DNA from: Pseudomonadota bacterium
Lineage (GTDB): Bacteria; Pseudomonadota; Gammaproteobacteria; Burkholderiales; Thiobacillaceae
Length of the DNA stretch: 57,135 nt
Assembly (NCBI GenBank): GCA_030691265.1
Contig: JAUYET010000017.1
Location: 1 to 57,135, forward strand
Direction of reading: 5' to 3'
Under the pieces are notes generated by a model. The model worked only from the letters and a program-made list of their open reading frames with translations. It made no database searches and was not told where the DNA came from. Position 1 is the stretch's first letter, and each line of letters opens with the position of its first letter. The position numbers and the translations under genes were made by a program. Shown piece after piece: positions 25,387 through 33,722 of this stretch.

Positions 25387-26379
25387 ATGAATCGTCGCCG
25401 CGCGCTTCTCGTCCTCGCCCTGCTGGCTATCGCGGCGGCGGCGAGCCTGCTGTTGTCGCTCGCGGTCGGCAGCGTCGCGCTGTCACCGGGTGCGGTGTGG
25501 GCGGCGCTGTGCGGGGAAGGTGATGGCATGGCCGTCGAAGTGGTGCGCAGCCTCAGGTTGCCGCGCGCGCTGTCCGCCTTCGCCTGCGGCGGCCTGCTCG
25601 CCCTGGCCGGCGCGTTGATGCAGGTCTTGCTGCGCAATCCGCTTGCCGATCCCTATGTGCTGGGCATTTCCGGCGGCGCGGCCGTCGGCGCGCTGGCGGC
25701 CATGTTGTTGGGGATGAGCGCCAACCTCGGCCTGGAAGCCGCCGCCTTTGTCGGCGCCCTGGCCGCCATGTGGCTGGTGTTCGGTCTGGCGCGCGGCGAC
25801 GGTAGTTGGACGCAGACCCGGCTGTTGCTCACCGGCGTCATCGTCGCCGCCGGCTGCGGCGCGGCGGTGGCGCTGATGCTTTCGCTGGCGCCCGAGCAGC
25901 AGTTGCGCGGCATGCTGTTCTGGCTGATGGGTGACGCATCCCAGGCCGGCGAACCCATGCCCGTGCTGCTTATTCTGGCGGCGGGGTTGCTGGTTGCGAT
26001 GTTCTTCGCGCGCGAACTCAACCTGCTGACGCGCGGCCCGCTGCTCGCCGCCACGCTGGGTGCGAATGTCGCGCGGCTGCGTCTGGTCCTGTATTTCCTC
26101 GCCTCGTTGCTTACCGCCGCTGCGGTGACGAGTGTGGGCAGCATCGGCTTCGTCGGCCTGGTGGTGCCGCATCTGGTGCGGCTCGCGCTGGGCAACGATC
26201 AGCGCCTGCTGCTGCCGGCGGCCACCCTGGCCGGCGCGGCGCTGCTCACCCTGGCCGACACGCTGGCGCGTACCGTCATCGCGCCGCAGCAATTGCCGGT
26301 CGGCGTGCTTACCGCGCTGCTCGGCGTGCCGGTGTTTTTGTTTCTCCTGGCACGCGCACCGAAGGTGGAGCCGGCATGA
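25387..26379 (+). CDS. btuC: Vitamin B12 ABC transporter permease
   Basis: 330 residues from ATG 25387; the longer open frame only adds repeat A4. An FecCD-type permease with about ten helices (SLRLPRALSAFACGGLLALAG, LADPYVLGISGGAAVGA, TSVGSIGFVGLVVPHLVRL). It carries corrinoid delivered by BtuF across the inner membrane, powered by the btuD ATPase. No ribosome-binding site is evident because repeat A4 ends nine bases upstream, so translation may depend on coupling or on a repeat-derived leader. Confidence 0.9.
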   Translation: MNRRRALLVLALLAIAAAASLLLSLAVGSVALSPGAVWAALCGEGDGMAVEVVRSLRLPRALSAFACGGLLALAGALMQVLLRNPLADPYVLGISGGAAVGALAAMLLGMSANLGLEAAAFVGALAAMWLVFGLARGDGSWTQTRLLLTGVIVAAGCGAAVALMLSLAPEQQLRGMLFWLMGDASQAGEPMPVLLILAAGLLVAMFFARELNLLTRGPLLAATLGANVARLRLVLYFLASLLTAAAVTSVGSIGFVGLVVPHLVRLALGNDQRLLLPAATLAGAALLTLADTLARTVIAPQQLPVGVLTALLGVPVFLFLLARAPKVEPA

Positions 26380-26462
26380 ACGCTGGCATCAACGCTAGCA
26401 TCAACGCTAGCATCAACGCTGGCAAATGGGCCAAACGTAGGGTGCGCCGTGCGCACCATTAA
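26376..26462 (+). repeat. Four-copy 12-bp tandem repeat in a short abortive frame
   Basis: An ATG overlapping the btuC stop (ATGA) opens a 28-codon frame built of AACGCTRGCATC repeated four times (26379-26426). It reads MNAGINASINASINAG and then ends inside repeat B2. It may be the original btuD start, displaced by repeat growth. Copy number may vary by slippage. Confidence 0.7.
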
Positions 26463-26492
26463 GCGTCAATCGGTGCGCACGGCGCACCCTAC
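26437..26492. repeat. GTAGG repeat, B type, between btuC and btuD
   Basis: 56-bp inverted pair of GTAGG-GTGCGC-CGT-GCGCAC hairpins with a 14-bp spacer. It contains the stop codon of the short frame that starts at 26376. Confidence 0.9.
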
Positions 26493-26510
26493 GGAATCCG
26501 GGGAAGTGGG

Positions 26511-27365
26511 ATGAGCATCCCTTTGCACCCGCAAGAGGCGCGCCGGATCCGTAAGGCGTCAGAGCCGCCAACGGCTCCGCTGCTCGCAACCCGCGATCTC
26601 GCCGTGTCCATCGGCGGAAAACAGGTCGTGCGCGGGCTGAACCTGGCGCTCGCACCGGGACAACGCCTTGCCATCCTGGGCCGCAACGGCGTCGGCAAGA
26701 CCACTTTGCTGCATACCCTGGCCGGCTTGCGCGCGCCGGATGCGGGGGAGGTCACGATCGAAGGCCAGACCTACGCCGCCCTCGGCCCGCGCGGCGCGGC
26801 GCGGCTACGCGGGCTATTGCCGCAACACCAGGGCGATGCCTTTGCCGCCAGCGTGCTGGAAACCGTGTTGATTGGCCGCCACCCGCATCTGTCGCGCTGG
26901 GACTGGGAAGGCGAGGCGGATGAAGCCCTGGCGCGCGAGGCATTGGCGGCGGTAGGCCTGCAAGACCTGGCGGCGCGTTCGATCCACACCCTGTCCGGCG
27001 GCGAACGTCAGCGCGTCGCCCTGGCTACCTTGCTGGTGCAGCAGCCGCACGTGTATCTGCTGGACGAACCGCTGGCGCATCTCGACCTCAACCACCAGAT
27101 CGCCGTGCTGGAATTGATCGGCTGCCGCGTCCGCGCGGAGGTTGTTACAAACCCCGCCGCGCTGGTCATGGTGCTGCACGACGTCAACCTGGCGGCGCGC
27201 TTCAGCGACCAGGCGCTGCTGCTGCATGGTGATGGCGAGCATGAACTCGGCCGTAGTGCAGCGGTGCTCGATGCGGCCCGCCTTTCCCGTCTTTACGGCC
27301 ATCCTTTACGCGTGCTGATGGACGGCGAGCGGCGCTGGTTCGTGCCGGAGGTGAACGGTGCGTAG
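26511..27365 (+). CDS. btuD: Vitamin B12 ABC transporter ATPase
   Basis: 284 residues. ABC ATPase with Walker A GRNGVGKTT, signature LSGGERQRVALA, Walker B VYLLDEPLAHLD and switch His in VLHDVNLA. Residues 5-24 (LHPQEARRIRKAS...) are translated repeat F1 and are not part of the family; the native protein probably continues from MSIP straight to LLATRDLAVS. Start ATG 26511 lies 18 bp after repeat B2 with GGGGAAG upstream. The partner of BtuC and BtuF. Confidence 0.9.
   Translation: MSIPLHPQEARRIRKASEPPTAPLLATRDLAVSIGGKQVVRGLNLALAPGQRLAILGRNGVGKTTLLHTLAGLRAPDAGEVTIEGQTYAALGPRGAARLRGLLPQHQGDAFAASVLETVLIGRHPHLSRWDWEGEADEALAREALAAVGLQDLAARSIHTLSGGERQRVALATLLVQQPHVYLLDEPLAHLDLNHQIAVLELIGCRVRAEVVTNPAALVMVLHDVNLAARFSDQALLLHGDGEHELGRSAAVLDAARLSRLYGHPLRVLMDGERRWFVPEVNGA
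26523..26582 (+). repeat. F element in frame near the btuD start (F1)
   Basis: 60 bp between and including flanking T/CTG triplets (net 57 bp, 19 codons), reading LHPQEARRIRKASEPPTAPL. Contains a CCC-GCAA-GRGG loop and a GGCGTC/GCCGCC stem. Confidence 0.85.
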
Positions 27366-27373
27366 AGTGCAAT

Positions 27374-27506
27374 GTAGGGCGGAATACCCGCAAGGGGCAG
27401 GCCGTATCCGTAAAGCCGCTAAAGCGGCAACGGCTACGCTCAAGCGAAGCGCCTTCCGCCAACGCTCGGTGCATACGGCGGAAGGCGCTTCGCTTTTCCG
27501 CCCTAC
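27374..27506. repeat. D-type GTAGG repeat containing a nested F element
   Basis: The outer D repeat (GTAGG-GCGGAA ... TTCCGC-CCTAC) is interrupted after GCGGAA by a 57-bp F element (about 27385-27441, TACCCGCAAGGGGCA ...), after which AAGCGAAGCGCC resumes. It lies between convergent btuD and btuF. Confidence 0.88.
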
Positions 27507-27507
27507 C

Positions 27508-28392
27508 TTACCGTCGTCCGCGCGCCGTTTCCAGATGTCGGCAAAGCTGTTCGGCGCCGTCGAGCAGGCGCGGCGTGGGGCGCTGCATGAGGTCGGCGGA
27601 AACATGGAACAGATTGCCGCGCGCGACCGCTTTCATTTGCTTCCAGGCGCGCCAATCGTCCAGGCCAACCGGTGTGTCGCGGCCCATGCCGCTGGCGACG
27701 ATGGCTTCCGGGTCGGCCGCAATCACCGCTTCCACGCTGACGTTGGGCGCCTTGGCGGCGAGTCCGGCGAAAATGTTCTCGCCGCCGCACAGGCGGATCA
27801 CATTGCTGATGATCTGGTCGCCGCCCACGCTCAGCAGGGGCTGGTGCCAGGCCTGGTAGAAAACCCTCACCGGCGGGCGTGTCGAGTACTGTTTGCGCAG
27901 TGTCGCCAGACGTTGCCGGAAGTCCGCCGCCGCCCGCTGGGCCGCCGCCTCGCTACCCGCCAGGCGGCCGAGTTTCTCGATATTCGCGGGAATGTCTTCC
28001 AGCCGGTCGGGCTGCGTCTGGTACACCGACAAACCCAATGCATGCAGCCGTTTCACCAGCCCGTCGGCATTGCCGCTCTGCCAGACAAGCACCAGATCCG
28101 GCTTGCGCGCGACGATGCTTTCCAGATCGGGATTCGAATAACCGCCCACCCTGGGCACCCGCTTCGCCGCTTCCGGATAGTCGCTGTACTCCACGGCGCC
28201 GACCAGATGCCCGCCCGCCCCGGCGGCAAACAAGATTTCCGTGGCGTGCGGAGCCAGACTGACGATGCGCCGAGCCGGCGCCGGCAGACGCAGCGTCGCG
28301 CCGGTGTCGTCCTTGACCACAATTTCGGCGTGTGCGGCGCCTCCGATGTAAAACAGCAGCAGGGCAAGGGAGGCGGTATGCAGGAAGGTCAT
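27508..28392 (-). CDS. btuF: Periplasmic cobalamin-binding protein
   Basis: 294 residues with a signal peptide (LALLLFYIGGAAHA). Type III substrate-binding fold: RRIVSLAPHATEILFAAGAGGHLVGAVEYSDYP is characteristic of BtuF, as are PDLVLVWQSGN and AWHQPLLSVGG. It captures corrinoid in the periplasm and hands it to BtuC and BtuD. It is transcribed convergently to btuD; its stop codon lies two bases beyond repeat D1. Its own promoter should be in 28393-28500, where no riboswitch is evident. Confidence 0.92.
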   Translation of the reverse strand: MTFLHTASLALLLFYIGGAAHAEIVVKDDTGATLRLPAPARRIVSLAPHATEILFAAGAGGHLVGAVEYSDYPEAAKRVPRVGGYSNPDLESIVARKPDLVLVWQSGNADGLVKRLHALGLSVYQTQPDRLEDIPANIEKLGRLAGSEAAAQRAAADFRQRLATLRKQYSTRPPVRVFYQAWHQPLLSVGGDQIISNVIRLCGGENIFAGLAAKAPNVSVEAVIAADPEAIVASGMGRDTPVGLDDWRAWKQMKAVARGNLFHVSADLMQRPTPRLLDGAEQLCRHLETARGRR

Positions 28393-28500
28393 GAAGGATT
28401 CGTCGTAAAAGTGTCTGGTAAAGGGCGCACGGGATTTTATCTGCTTAGCAAGCTGCCTCAGCTAAGCGCCGCCCGCCAAAAAGGCAGTTTGAGTGTGGAG

Positions 28501-28565
28501 GCGGCAAAGGATTGCCGCCCTACAGCAATGCAACTTTATCCGTAGGTCGGCAATCCTTTGCCGAC
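28501..28565. repeat. GTAGG repeat, K type, upstream of btuF and the bluB group
   Basis: Inverted pair with GCGGCAAAGGATTGCCGC-CCTAC at 28501-28523 and GTAGG-TCGGCAATCCTTTGCCGA at 28542-28565. Same head and tail as the other families with a different stem. Confidence 0.82.
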
Positions 28566-28619
28566 TATCCTTCTCGCGGCGGGTGTTCGCCGCCCGATTT
28601 CCATGCAGGAGTGTTGACC

Positions 28620-28766
28620 ATGTTGATCGCCGTCGTTGCCACCGTTGCCGCCCTGGGCTTTGCCCTGGGTTTAGCCTTACCCCTCTACCAGCGCACGCGT
28701 CGCCGTGCCCGTGTTCTGGCCGACCCGGACGGCCCACGCACGCTGATGCCGGGCTTCGACGCCTGA
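28620..28766 (+). CDS. Small single-pass membrane protein, unknown
   Basis: 48 residues with CAGGAG nine bases before the ATG. An N-terminal hydrophobic helix (MLIAVVATVAALGFALGLAL) is followed by a basic cytoplasmic tail (QRTRRRARVL). It ends two bases before the bluB ATG, so it is probably co-expressed with cobalamin genes. I do not recognise the family; it does not look like CbtB. Confidence 0.55.
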   Translation: MLIAVVATVAALGFALGLALPLYQRTRRRARVLADPDGPRTLMPGFDA

Positions 28767-28768
28767 TC

Positions 28769-29440
28769 ATGTCTGCCGCCACTTACAGCCAGCCTGAAAT
28801 CGACGCCCTCTGGCGCACCCTGCGCGAGCGGCGCGACATGCGCCATTTCCTGCCCGATCCGCTCCCGGACGGACTGCTGGAACGGCTGGTGGAGGCGGCG
28901 CATCTGGCGCCTTCGGTCGGGTTCATGCAACCCTGGCGCTTCATCCGCATCACCGAGCCGACCCTGCGCGCACAAATCCATACCCAGGTGGAGGCGGAAC
29001 GCCGCGCCACGGCGGCGGCGCTGCCGTCGCGCAACGACGAATTCCTGCAAGTGAAGATCGAGGGCATTCGGGACTGCGCCGAAGTGCTGGTCGCCGCGCT
29101 CATGCCGCAGCGGGAAAAACATCTGATCGGTCGCCGCACCCTGCCGGAAATGGACATCGCCTCGGTAGGTTGCGCCATCCAGAACATGTGGCTGGCCGCC
29201 CGCGCCGAAGGCATCGGCCTGGGCTGGGTCTCGTTCTTCGAGCCGGATGCGCTCGCCGCCTTGCTCGGCTTGCCGCCGGGCGCGCGGCCGCTCGCCATCC
29301 TGTGCATCGGCCAGGTGGAGGCGTTCTATCCGCGCCCGATGTTCGCAGACGCCGGCTGGGGCAGACGTTTGCCGCTGGCGGAGGTGCTGTTCGAGAACCG
29401 CTGGCCGGAAGGCGCCGGCGGCACGCCGACGGCGTATTGA
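28769..29440 (+). CDS. bluB: 5,6-dimethylbenzimidazole synthase
   Basis: 223 residues from ATG 28769; the upstream part of the longer frame is not coding. A nitroreductase-fold enzyme that cleaves reduced FMN with oxygen to give dimethylbenzimidazole, the lower ligand of B12. Conserved [27 protein letters not shown] and [13 protein letters not shown] support the assignment. Its stop overlaps the cbiB start (TGATG). Aerobic lower-ligand synthesis fits with cobT downstream. Confidence 0.93.
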   Translation: MSAATYSQPEIDALWRTLRERRDMRHFLPDPLPDGLLERLVEAAHLAPSVGFMQPWRFIRITEPTLRAQIHTQVEAERRATAAALPSRNDEFLQVKIEGIRDCAEVLVAALMPQREKHLIGRRTLPEMDIASVGCAIQNMWLAARAEGIGLGWVSFFEPDALAALLGLPPGARPLAILCIGQVEAFYPRPMFADAGWGRRLPLAEVLFENRWPEGAGGTPTAY

Positions 29441-30423
29441 TGACGATCTTTCTGCTCATGCTTGCCGCCGTCGCGCTCGACTGGCTATTGGGCGAGCCGC
29501 GCCGCTGGCATCCGCTGGCGGGTTTCGGCCGGCTGGCGGCGTGGCTGGAACGGCGCTTCTACGCACCTGATCGCTGGCGTGGCGCGCTCGCCGTGGCTGT
29601 GCTGTTGTTGCCCATGACCTGGCTGGCGGTGACGTTGGCCGAGCTGCCGGGCACGTTCGGCGCGGCGTTTTCTATGGCTTTTTCTATCTGGGCGTTGTAC
29701 TTCGCGCTCGGCCACAAGAGCCTGCACGACCATGTCCGCCCGATAGCCGCCGCGCTGCGCCGGGGCGATGAAGCGGCGGCGCGGGCGGCCACCGCGCGCA
29801 TCGTCAGCCGCGATGCCGAAAGCCTGGAGATCGCGCCCTCCGCCGTTGAGTCCACGCTGGAAAACGGCAGCGATGGCGTCTTCGGCGCGCTGTTCTGGTT
29901 TCTCGCCGCGGGTGCGCCGGGGGCGATCCTGTACCGCCTCGCCAATACGCTGGATGCCACCTGGGGCTACAAAACGCCGCGTTATCTGGAATTCGGCTGG
30001 GCGGCGGCGAATCTGGACGACATGCTGAATATCGTCCCGGCGCGGCTGACGGCGTTGACCTACGCGCTGCTTGGTTTTACCCGGCAAGCGCTGGCCTGCT
30101 GGCGCGAACAGGCCCCGGCCTGGGACAGCCCCAATGCCGGCCCGGTGATGGCGGCCGGGGCCGGCGCGCTGGGCGTCCGCCTGGGCGGCCCGGCGCGCTA
30201 TCAGGGCGAATGGCATGAGCGTCCGCCGCTGGGCCAGGGCGAGCCGCCCGAAGCGGCCGACATCGAGCGCGCGCTGGCGCTGGTGCGGCATGGCGTGTGG
30301 CTTTGGCTGGGCGTGATCGGCGTCGGCGCGGGCTGCCTCTGGTGGCTGGGGATAGATACGGCAGCGCACGCGCCGGACTGGACCGGCCTGCTGAATTTCA
30401 TCCGGGAGAACCTCCTTGCTTGA
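29440..30423 (+). CDS. cbiB: Adenosylcobinamide-phosphate synthase
   Basis: 327 residues. An integral membrane enzyme (also called CobD) that attaches aminopropanol or its phosphate to adenosylcobyric acid. Typical motifs are [64 protein letters not shown] and PARLTAL. Five or so hydrophobic stretches are present. It overlaps both bluB (one base) and the following aminotransferase gene (8 bp), so the block is translated as an operon. Confidence 0.94.
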   Translation: MTIFLLMLAAVALDWLLGEPRRWHPLAGFGRLAAWLERRFYAPDRWRGALAVAVLLLPMTWLAVTLAELPGTFGAAFSMAFSIWALYFALGHKSLHDHVRPIAAALRRGDEAAARAATARIVSRDAESLEIAPSAVESTLENGSDGVFGALFWFLAAGAPGAILYRLANTLDATWGYKTPRYLEFGWAAANLDDMLNIVPARLTALTYALLGFTRQALACWREQAPAWDSPNAGPVMAAGAGALGVRLGGPARYQGEWHERPPLGQGEPPEAADIERALALVRHGVWLWLGVIGVGAGCLWWLGIDTAAHAPDWTGLLNFIRENLLA

Positions 30424-31606
30424 ACACGGCGGCAAGCTGCGCCGCGCGGCAGTCGAATACGGCATACCGCTCGCCGAATGGCTGGACTTGTCCACCGGCA
30501 TCAACCCGAACGGCTGGCCGGTTCCGACTTTGCCGCCGGAAGTCTGGCAGCGCCTGCCGGAAGACGACGACGGCCTGATCGAAGCGGCCTGCGCGTGCTA
30601 CGGCGCCCGCCACGCGCTCGCCGTGGCGGGGTCGCAAGCCGCCATCCAGGCTTTGCCCCGGCTGTTTCGGCAACTTCACGGGCCGTGCCGGGTCGGCATC
30701 GTTTCGCCGGGCTATGCCGAACATGCCCAGGCTTGGAAGCGGGCAGGGCACACGGTGGTCGAGTTCCGTCATTCCCGAGTAGGCGGGGATGACGGCGGGG
30801 CGTTGGACGTCCTCGTCCTGATCCACCCCAACAACCCGACCGGCCAGACCTATGCACCGGAAACCCTGCTGGCCTGGCATGCGCAACTTGCGCAACGCGG
30901 CGGCTGGTGTGGACAGCCCCCACGCTCACCTTCGTTCGCTGCACCCGCAAGGGGTACGCCGGATTCGTACGCGCTGAAGCGCTACGACTCCGCTGCCCCC
31001 CGAGGGGGCGCACAGCCAGCCTTGGGGCGGCCCGGCGGCTGGCTGGTGGTGGACGAAGCCTTCATGGATGCGACGCCGGCCTTCAGTCTGGCCGCGCAGG
31101 CGCATCTGCCCGGCCTGATCGTGCTGCGCTCGCTGGGCAAGTTCTTCGGCCTGGCCGGCGCGCGTGTCGGTTTCGTGCTGGCCGAAGCCGCGCTGCTTGA
31201 ACGTCTGCGCGATCTGCTCGGGCCGTGGACGCTGAACGGTCCCGCCCGCCATATCGCCACGCTGGCCTTGCGCGATACCGCCTGGCAGGCCGCCGCCCGG
31301 CCGCAGTTGATCGCGGCCGGCGCACGTCTGGCCGATCTGCTGACTCGCCACGGCCTGCCGCCAAGCGGCGGCTGCGCCCTGTTTCAACGGGTGGAAACGC
31401 CGCGCGCCGACGAGATTCACGCCGCTCTGGCGCGGCAAGGCATTCTTACCCGGCTGTTCGAGACGCTGCACCCGCAAGGGGCACGCCGGTTCCGTAAGGC
31501 GGCAGAGCCGCCAACGGCTCCGCTGCCAGCCCTGCGTTTCGGCTTGCCCGGCGCCGATGCCGAATGGACCCGGCTCGATGCCGCGCTGGAGCGTGTTTCG
31601 CGATGA
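30416..31606 (+). CDS. cobC: Threonine-phosphate decarboxylase-like PLP enzyme of cobalamin synthesis
   Basis: 396 residues from a TTG start inside the end of cbiB. A fold-type I aminotransferase relative (CobC/CobD) that makes the aminopropanol phosphate linker. Recognisable are [29 protein letters not shown] and the PLP-lysine motif [15 protein letters not shown]. The gene carries four foreign repeats, all in frame: a 26-bp hairpin at 30768, element G2 with a nested F (30908-31042), and F2 near the 3' end. Removing them gives a normal length near 325-335 residues. PLP-binding and substrate motifs are intact, so it may still work. Confidence 0.9.
   Translation: MLEHGGKLRRAAVEYGIPLAEWLDLSTGINPNGWPVPTLPPEVWQRLPEDDDGLIEAACACYGARHALAVAGSQAAIQALPRLFRQLHGPCRVGIVSPGYAEHAQAWKRAGHTVVEFRHSRVGGDDGGALDVLVLIHPNNPTGQTYAPETLLAWHAQLAQRGGWCGQPPRSPSFAAPARGTPDSYALKRYDSAAPRGGAQPALGRPGGWLVVDEAFMDATPAFSLAAQAHLPGLIVLRSLGKFFGLAGARVGFVLAEAALLERLRDLLGPWTLNGPARHIATLALRDTAWQAAARPQLIAAGARLADLLTRHGLPPSGGCALFQRVETPRADEIHAALARQGILTRLFETLHPQGARRFRKAAEPPTAPLPALRFGLPGADAEWTRLDAALERVSR
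30768..30793. repeat. Short palindrome in the cobC aminotransferase gene
   Basis: GTCATTCCCG-AGTAGG-CGGGGATGAC, a 10-bp stem with one mismatch. It is translated as HSRVGGDD and resembles a palindrome common in many proteobacterial genomes. Confidence 0.7.
30908..31042 (+). repeat. G element with nested F element, in frame (G2)
   Basis: 135 bp (45 codons) bounded by a 10-bp direct repeat, CGGCGGCTGG, at 30898-30907 and 31033-31042. Inside the G hairpin (CCCACGCTCACC...GTTCGCTG / CCCCCCGAGGGGG) an F copy of 54 net bp is inserted (30939-30995, CTG at both ends). Subtracting F leaves 81 bp, the same as G1. Confidence 0.87.
31466..31525 (+). repeat. F element in frame at the 3' end of the cobC aminotransferase gene (F2)
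   Basis: 60 bp from CTG to CTG, net 57 bp, reading [20 protein letters not shown]. Removing it restores a natural C-terminus, [15 protein letters not shown]. Confidence 0.9.
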
Positions 31607-33204
31607 CTTGCCGCGTCCTCATGGTCCAGGGCTGCACCTCCGATGCCGGAAAAAGCGCGCTGGTCACGGCGCTGTGCCGCTGGTTGAAACGGCGCGGCGT
31701 GCGGGTCGCCCCGTTCAAGCCGCAGAACATGGCGCTGAACAGCGCGGTGACAGCGGATGTCGGCAACGGCAGCGGCGAGATCGGGCGGGCGCAGGCGGTG
31801 CAGGCGCAGGCTTGCGGACTGGCGCCGCACAGCGACATGAACCCGGTGCTGTTGAAGCCCAATTCCGACACCGGCTGCCAGGTCATCATCCAGGGCCGCG
31901 CGCTGACCAATATGGAGGCGCAGGCCTATCACGACTACAAGCAGGTGGCGCAGGCGGCGGTACTGGATTCGTTCGCGCGCCTGTCGAGCCAGTACGAGGC
32001 CATCGTCGTCGAGGGCGCCGGCAGCCCGGCAGAGATCAATCTGCGCGCCGGCGACATCGCCAACATGGGCTTCGCCGAAGCCGTCGATTGCCCGGTGATC
32101 CTGATCGCCGACATCGACCGCGGCGGCGTCTTCGCGCACATCGTCGGCACGCTGGCGTTGTTGTCGGAATCGGAACGGGCGCGCGTCAAAGGCTTCGTCA
32201 TCAACCGTTTTCGCGGCGACATCGCCCTGCTGCAATCCGGGCTGGACTGGCTGGAAAGGGAAACCGGCAAGCCGGTGCTGGGCGTGCTGCCGTATCTGCA
32301 CGGGCGGCATCTGGAGGCAGAGGACTCTCTCCCTCCCCCCTCGGGGGAGGGCCGGGGAGAGGGAGCGGCGGTGGATAGATCGACGCGGGTTCCCTCTCCC
32401 CCGGCCCCTCCCCCGAGGGGGGAGGGGGGGATTCGCGTCATCGTCCCGGTGCTGCCGCGCATTTCCAACCACACCGATTTCGATGCGCTGCGTCTGCATC
32501 CGAACGTGGATTTCCGCTTCATCGGCCTGGACCAGGGTGTTGACACCCCGCCGCCGCCGGCCGATCTGATCATCCTGCCCGGTTCCAAATCGGTGCGCGC
32601 CGATCTGGCCTTTCTGCACGAGCGCGGCTGGCCGGCGCATCTGCAACGGCATCTCCGCTTCGGCGGCAAGCTGCTGGGCATTTGCGGCGGTTTTCAGATG
32701 CTGGGGCGGGCGCTGCACGATCCGCTCGGCCTCGAAGGCGCGCCCGGTTCCAGCGCCGGCCTCGGCTGGCTGGACATGGAAACCACGCTGGCGGCGGACA
32801 AGCAGTTGCGCAATGTGAGCGGGCATCTGGTGCTGGGTAATGCGCCTGTGGCCGGCTACGAGATCCATGCCGGCGTCAGTGCAGGTTTGGCGCTGGGTCA
32901 GCCATTGCTTGTAGGGTGCGCCGTGCGCACCGGTGATGGTGCGCACGGCGCACCCTACGTCGATGGCGCCCTCTCGGACGATGGCCAGGTTGCCGGCACT
33001 TATCTGCATGGCCTGTTCGATACGCCCGCCGCCGCCGATGCGGTGCTGGCCTGGGCGGGCCTGGTTGAAGGCAAAGCGCCCGACATCCATGCGTTGCGCG
33101 ATGCCGCCATCGAGCGTCTGGCCGATGCGGTGGAAGCGCATCTGGACCTGCCCCGCCTGCTCGTGCTGTTGGAAAACCCGCTGGAGTCCGCATGTCACAC
33201 CTGA
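31603..33204 (+). CDS. cobQ: Cobyric acid synthase
   Basis: 533 residues; the family is about 485. It amidates four side chains of adenosylcobyrinate diamide using glutamine. The N-terminal P-loop-like region [34 protein letters not shown] and the amidotransferase [12 protein letters not shown] (nucleophile Cys) are intact. Two repeats add the extra length in frame: E2 (about residues 242-276) and B3 (16 residues, [16 protein letters not shown]). The start overlaps the upstream stop (ATGA) and the end overlaps cobU by 13 bp. Confidence 0.94.
   Translation: MTCRVLMVQGCTSDAGKSALVTALCRWLKRRGVRVAPFKPQNMALNSAVTADVGNGSGEIGRAQAVQAQACGLAPHSDMNPVLLKPNSDTGCQVIIQGRALTNMEAQAYHDYKQVAQAAVLDSFARLSSQYEAIVVEGAGSPAEINLRAGDIANMGFAEAVDCPVILIADIDRGGVFAHIVGTLALLSESERARVKGFVINRFRGDIALLQSGLDWLERETGKPVLGVLPYLHGRHLEAEDSLPPPSGEGRGEGAAVDRSTRVPSPPAPPPRGEGGIRVIVPVLPRISNHTDFDALRLHPNVDFRFIGLDQGVDTPPPPADLIILPGSKSVRADLAFLHERGWPAHLQRHLRFGGKLLGICGGFQMLGRALHDPLGLEGAPGSSAGLGWLDMETTLAADKQLRNVSGHLVLGNAPVAGYEIHAGVSAGLALGQPLLVGCAVRTGDGAHGAPYVDGALSDDGQVAGTYLHGLFDTPAAADAVLAWAGLVEGKAPDIHALRDAAIERLADAVEAHLDLPRLLVLLENPLESACHT
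32326..32430. repeat. E-family repeat in frame within cobQ (E2)
   Basis: Two inverted arms, CTCCCCCCTCGGGGGAGGG to GGGGAGAGGGAG on the left and the reverse complement on the right, with about 25 bp between. It has the same arms as the DUF559-bearing copy in cobT but no nuclease, so it looks like a non-autonomous form. Confidence 0.85.
32911..32958. repeat. GTAGG repeat, B type, in frame within cobQ
   Basis: 48 bp (16 codons) from GTAGG to CCTAC with the GTGCGC-CGT-GCGCAC hairpin in both orientations. Confidence 0.92.
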
Positions 33205-33722
33205 TCCTCGGCGGCGCTCGTTCCGGCAAGAGCCGTCATGCGCAGAATCTGGCCGCCGCCAGCGGCCTGACGGTGACGGTGATCGCCACCGGCCAGGCGC
33301 GCGACGCCGAAATGGCGGCGCGTATCGCGCGGCATCGGGCGGAACGGCCGCCGCACTGGCAAACGCTCGAAGAACCGCTGCATCTGGCCGTTGTGCTGCA
33401 ACAGGCTGCCGGGCCGGGCCGCTGCGTGCTGGTCGATTGCCTGACGCTGTGGCTGATGAATCTGCTGGAAGCCGGCGAGGCGGTGTTTGCGCAAGAACGC
33501 GCCGCTTTGCTGCAAGTCTTGCCGACGCTGGCCGGCGACATCCTGTTCGTCTCCAACGAAGTCGGCCTCGGCGTGATTCCGCTGGGCGAACTCAGCCGCC
33601 GCTTCGTCGATGAGGCCGGCTGGCTGAATCAGGACATCGCCCGCATGGCGGATTCCGTCACCTTCATCGCCGCCGGCTTGCCGTTGGCGCTCAAAACCAC
33701 AGCATCGAAAGCAGCCTTATGA
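33192..33722 (+). CDS. cobU: Adenosylcobinamide kinase / adenosylcobinamide-phosphate guanylyltransferase
   Basis: 176 residues, normal length. It phosphorylates adenosylcobinamide and transfers GMP to give adenosylcobinamide-GDP. P-loop [11 protein letters not shown] at residue 7, [32 protein letters not shown] and [27 protein letters not shown] are diagnostic. Overlaps cobQ and shares ATGA with cobT. No repeat is inserted. Confidence 0.95.
   Translation: MSHLILGGARSGKSRHAQNLAAASGLTVTVIATGQARDAEMAARIARHRAERPPHWQTLEEPLHLAVVLQQAAGPGRCVLVDCLTLWLMNLLEAGEAVFAQERAALLQVLPTLAGDILFVSNEVGLGVIPLGELSRRFVDEAGWLNQDIARMADSVTFIAAGLPLALKTTASKAAL

Noticed and set aside
26376-26462. CRISPR-like repeat array
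   Set aside because: Four 12-bp units with no spacers; a plain tandem repeat.
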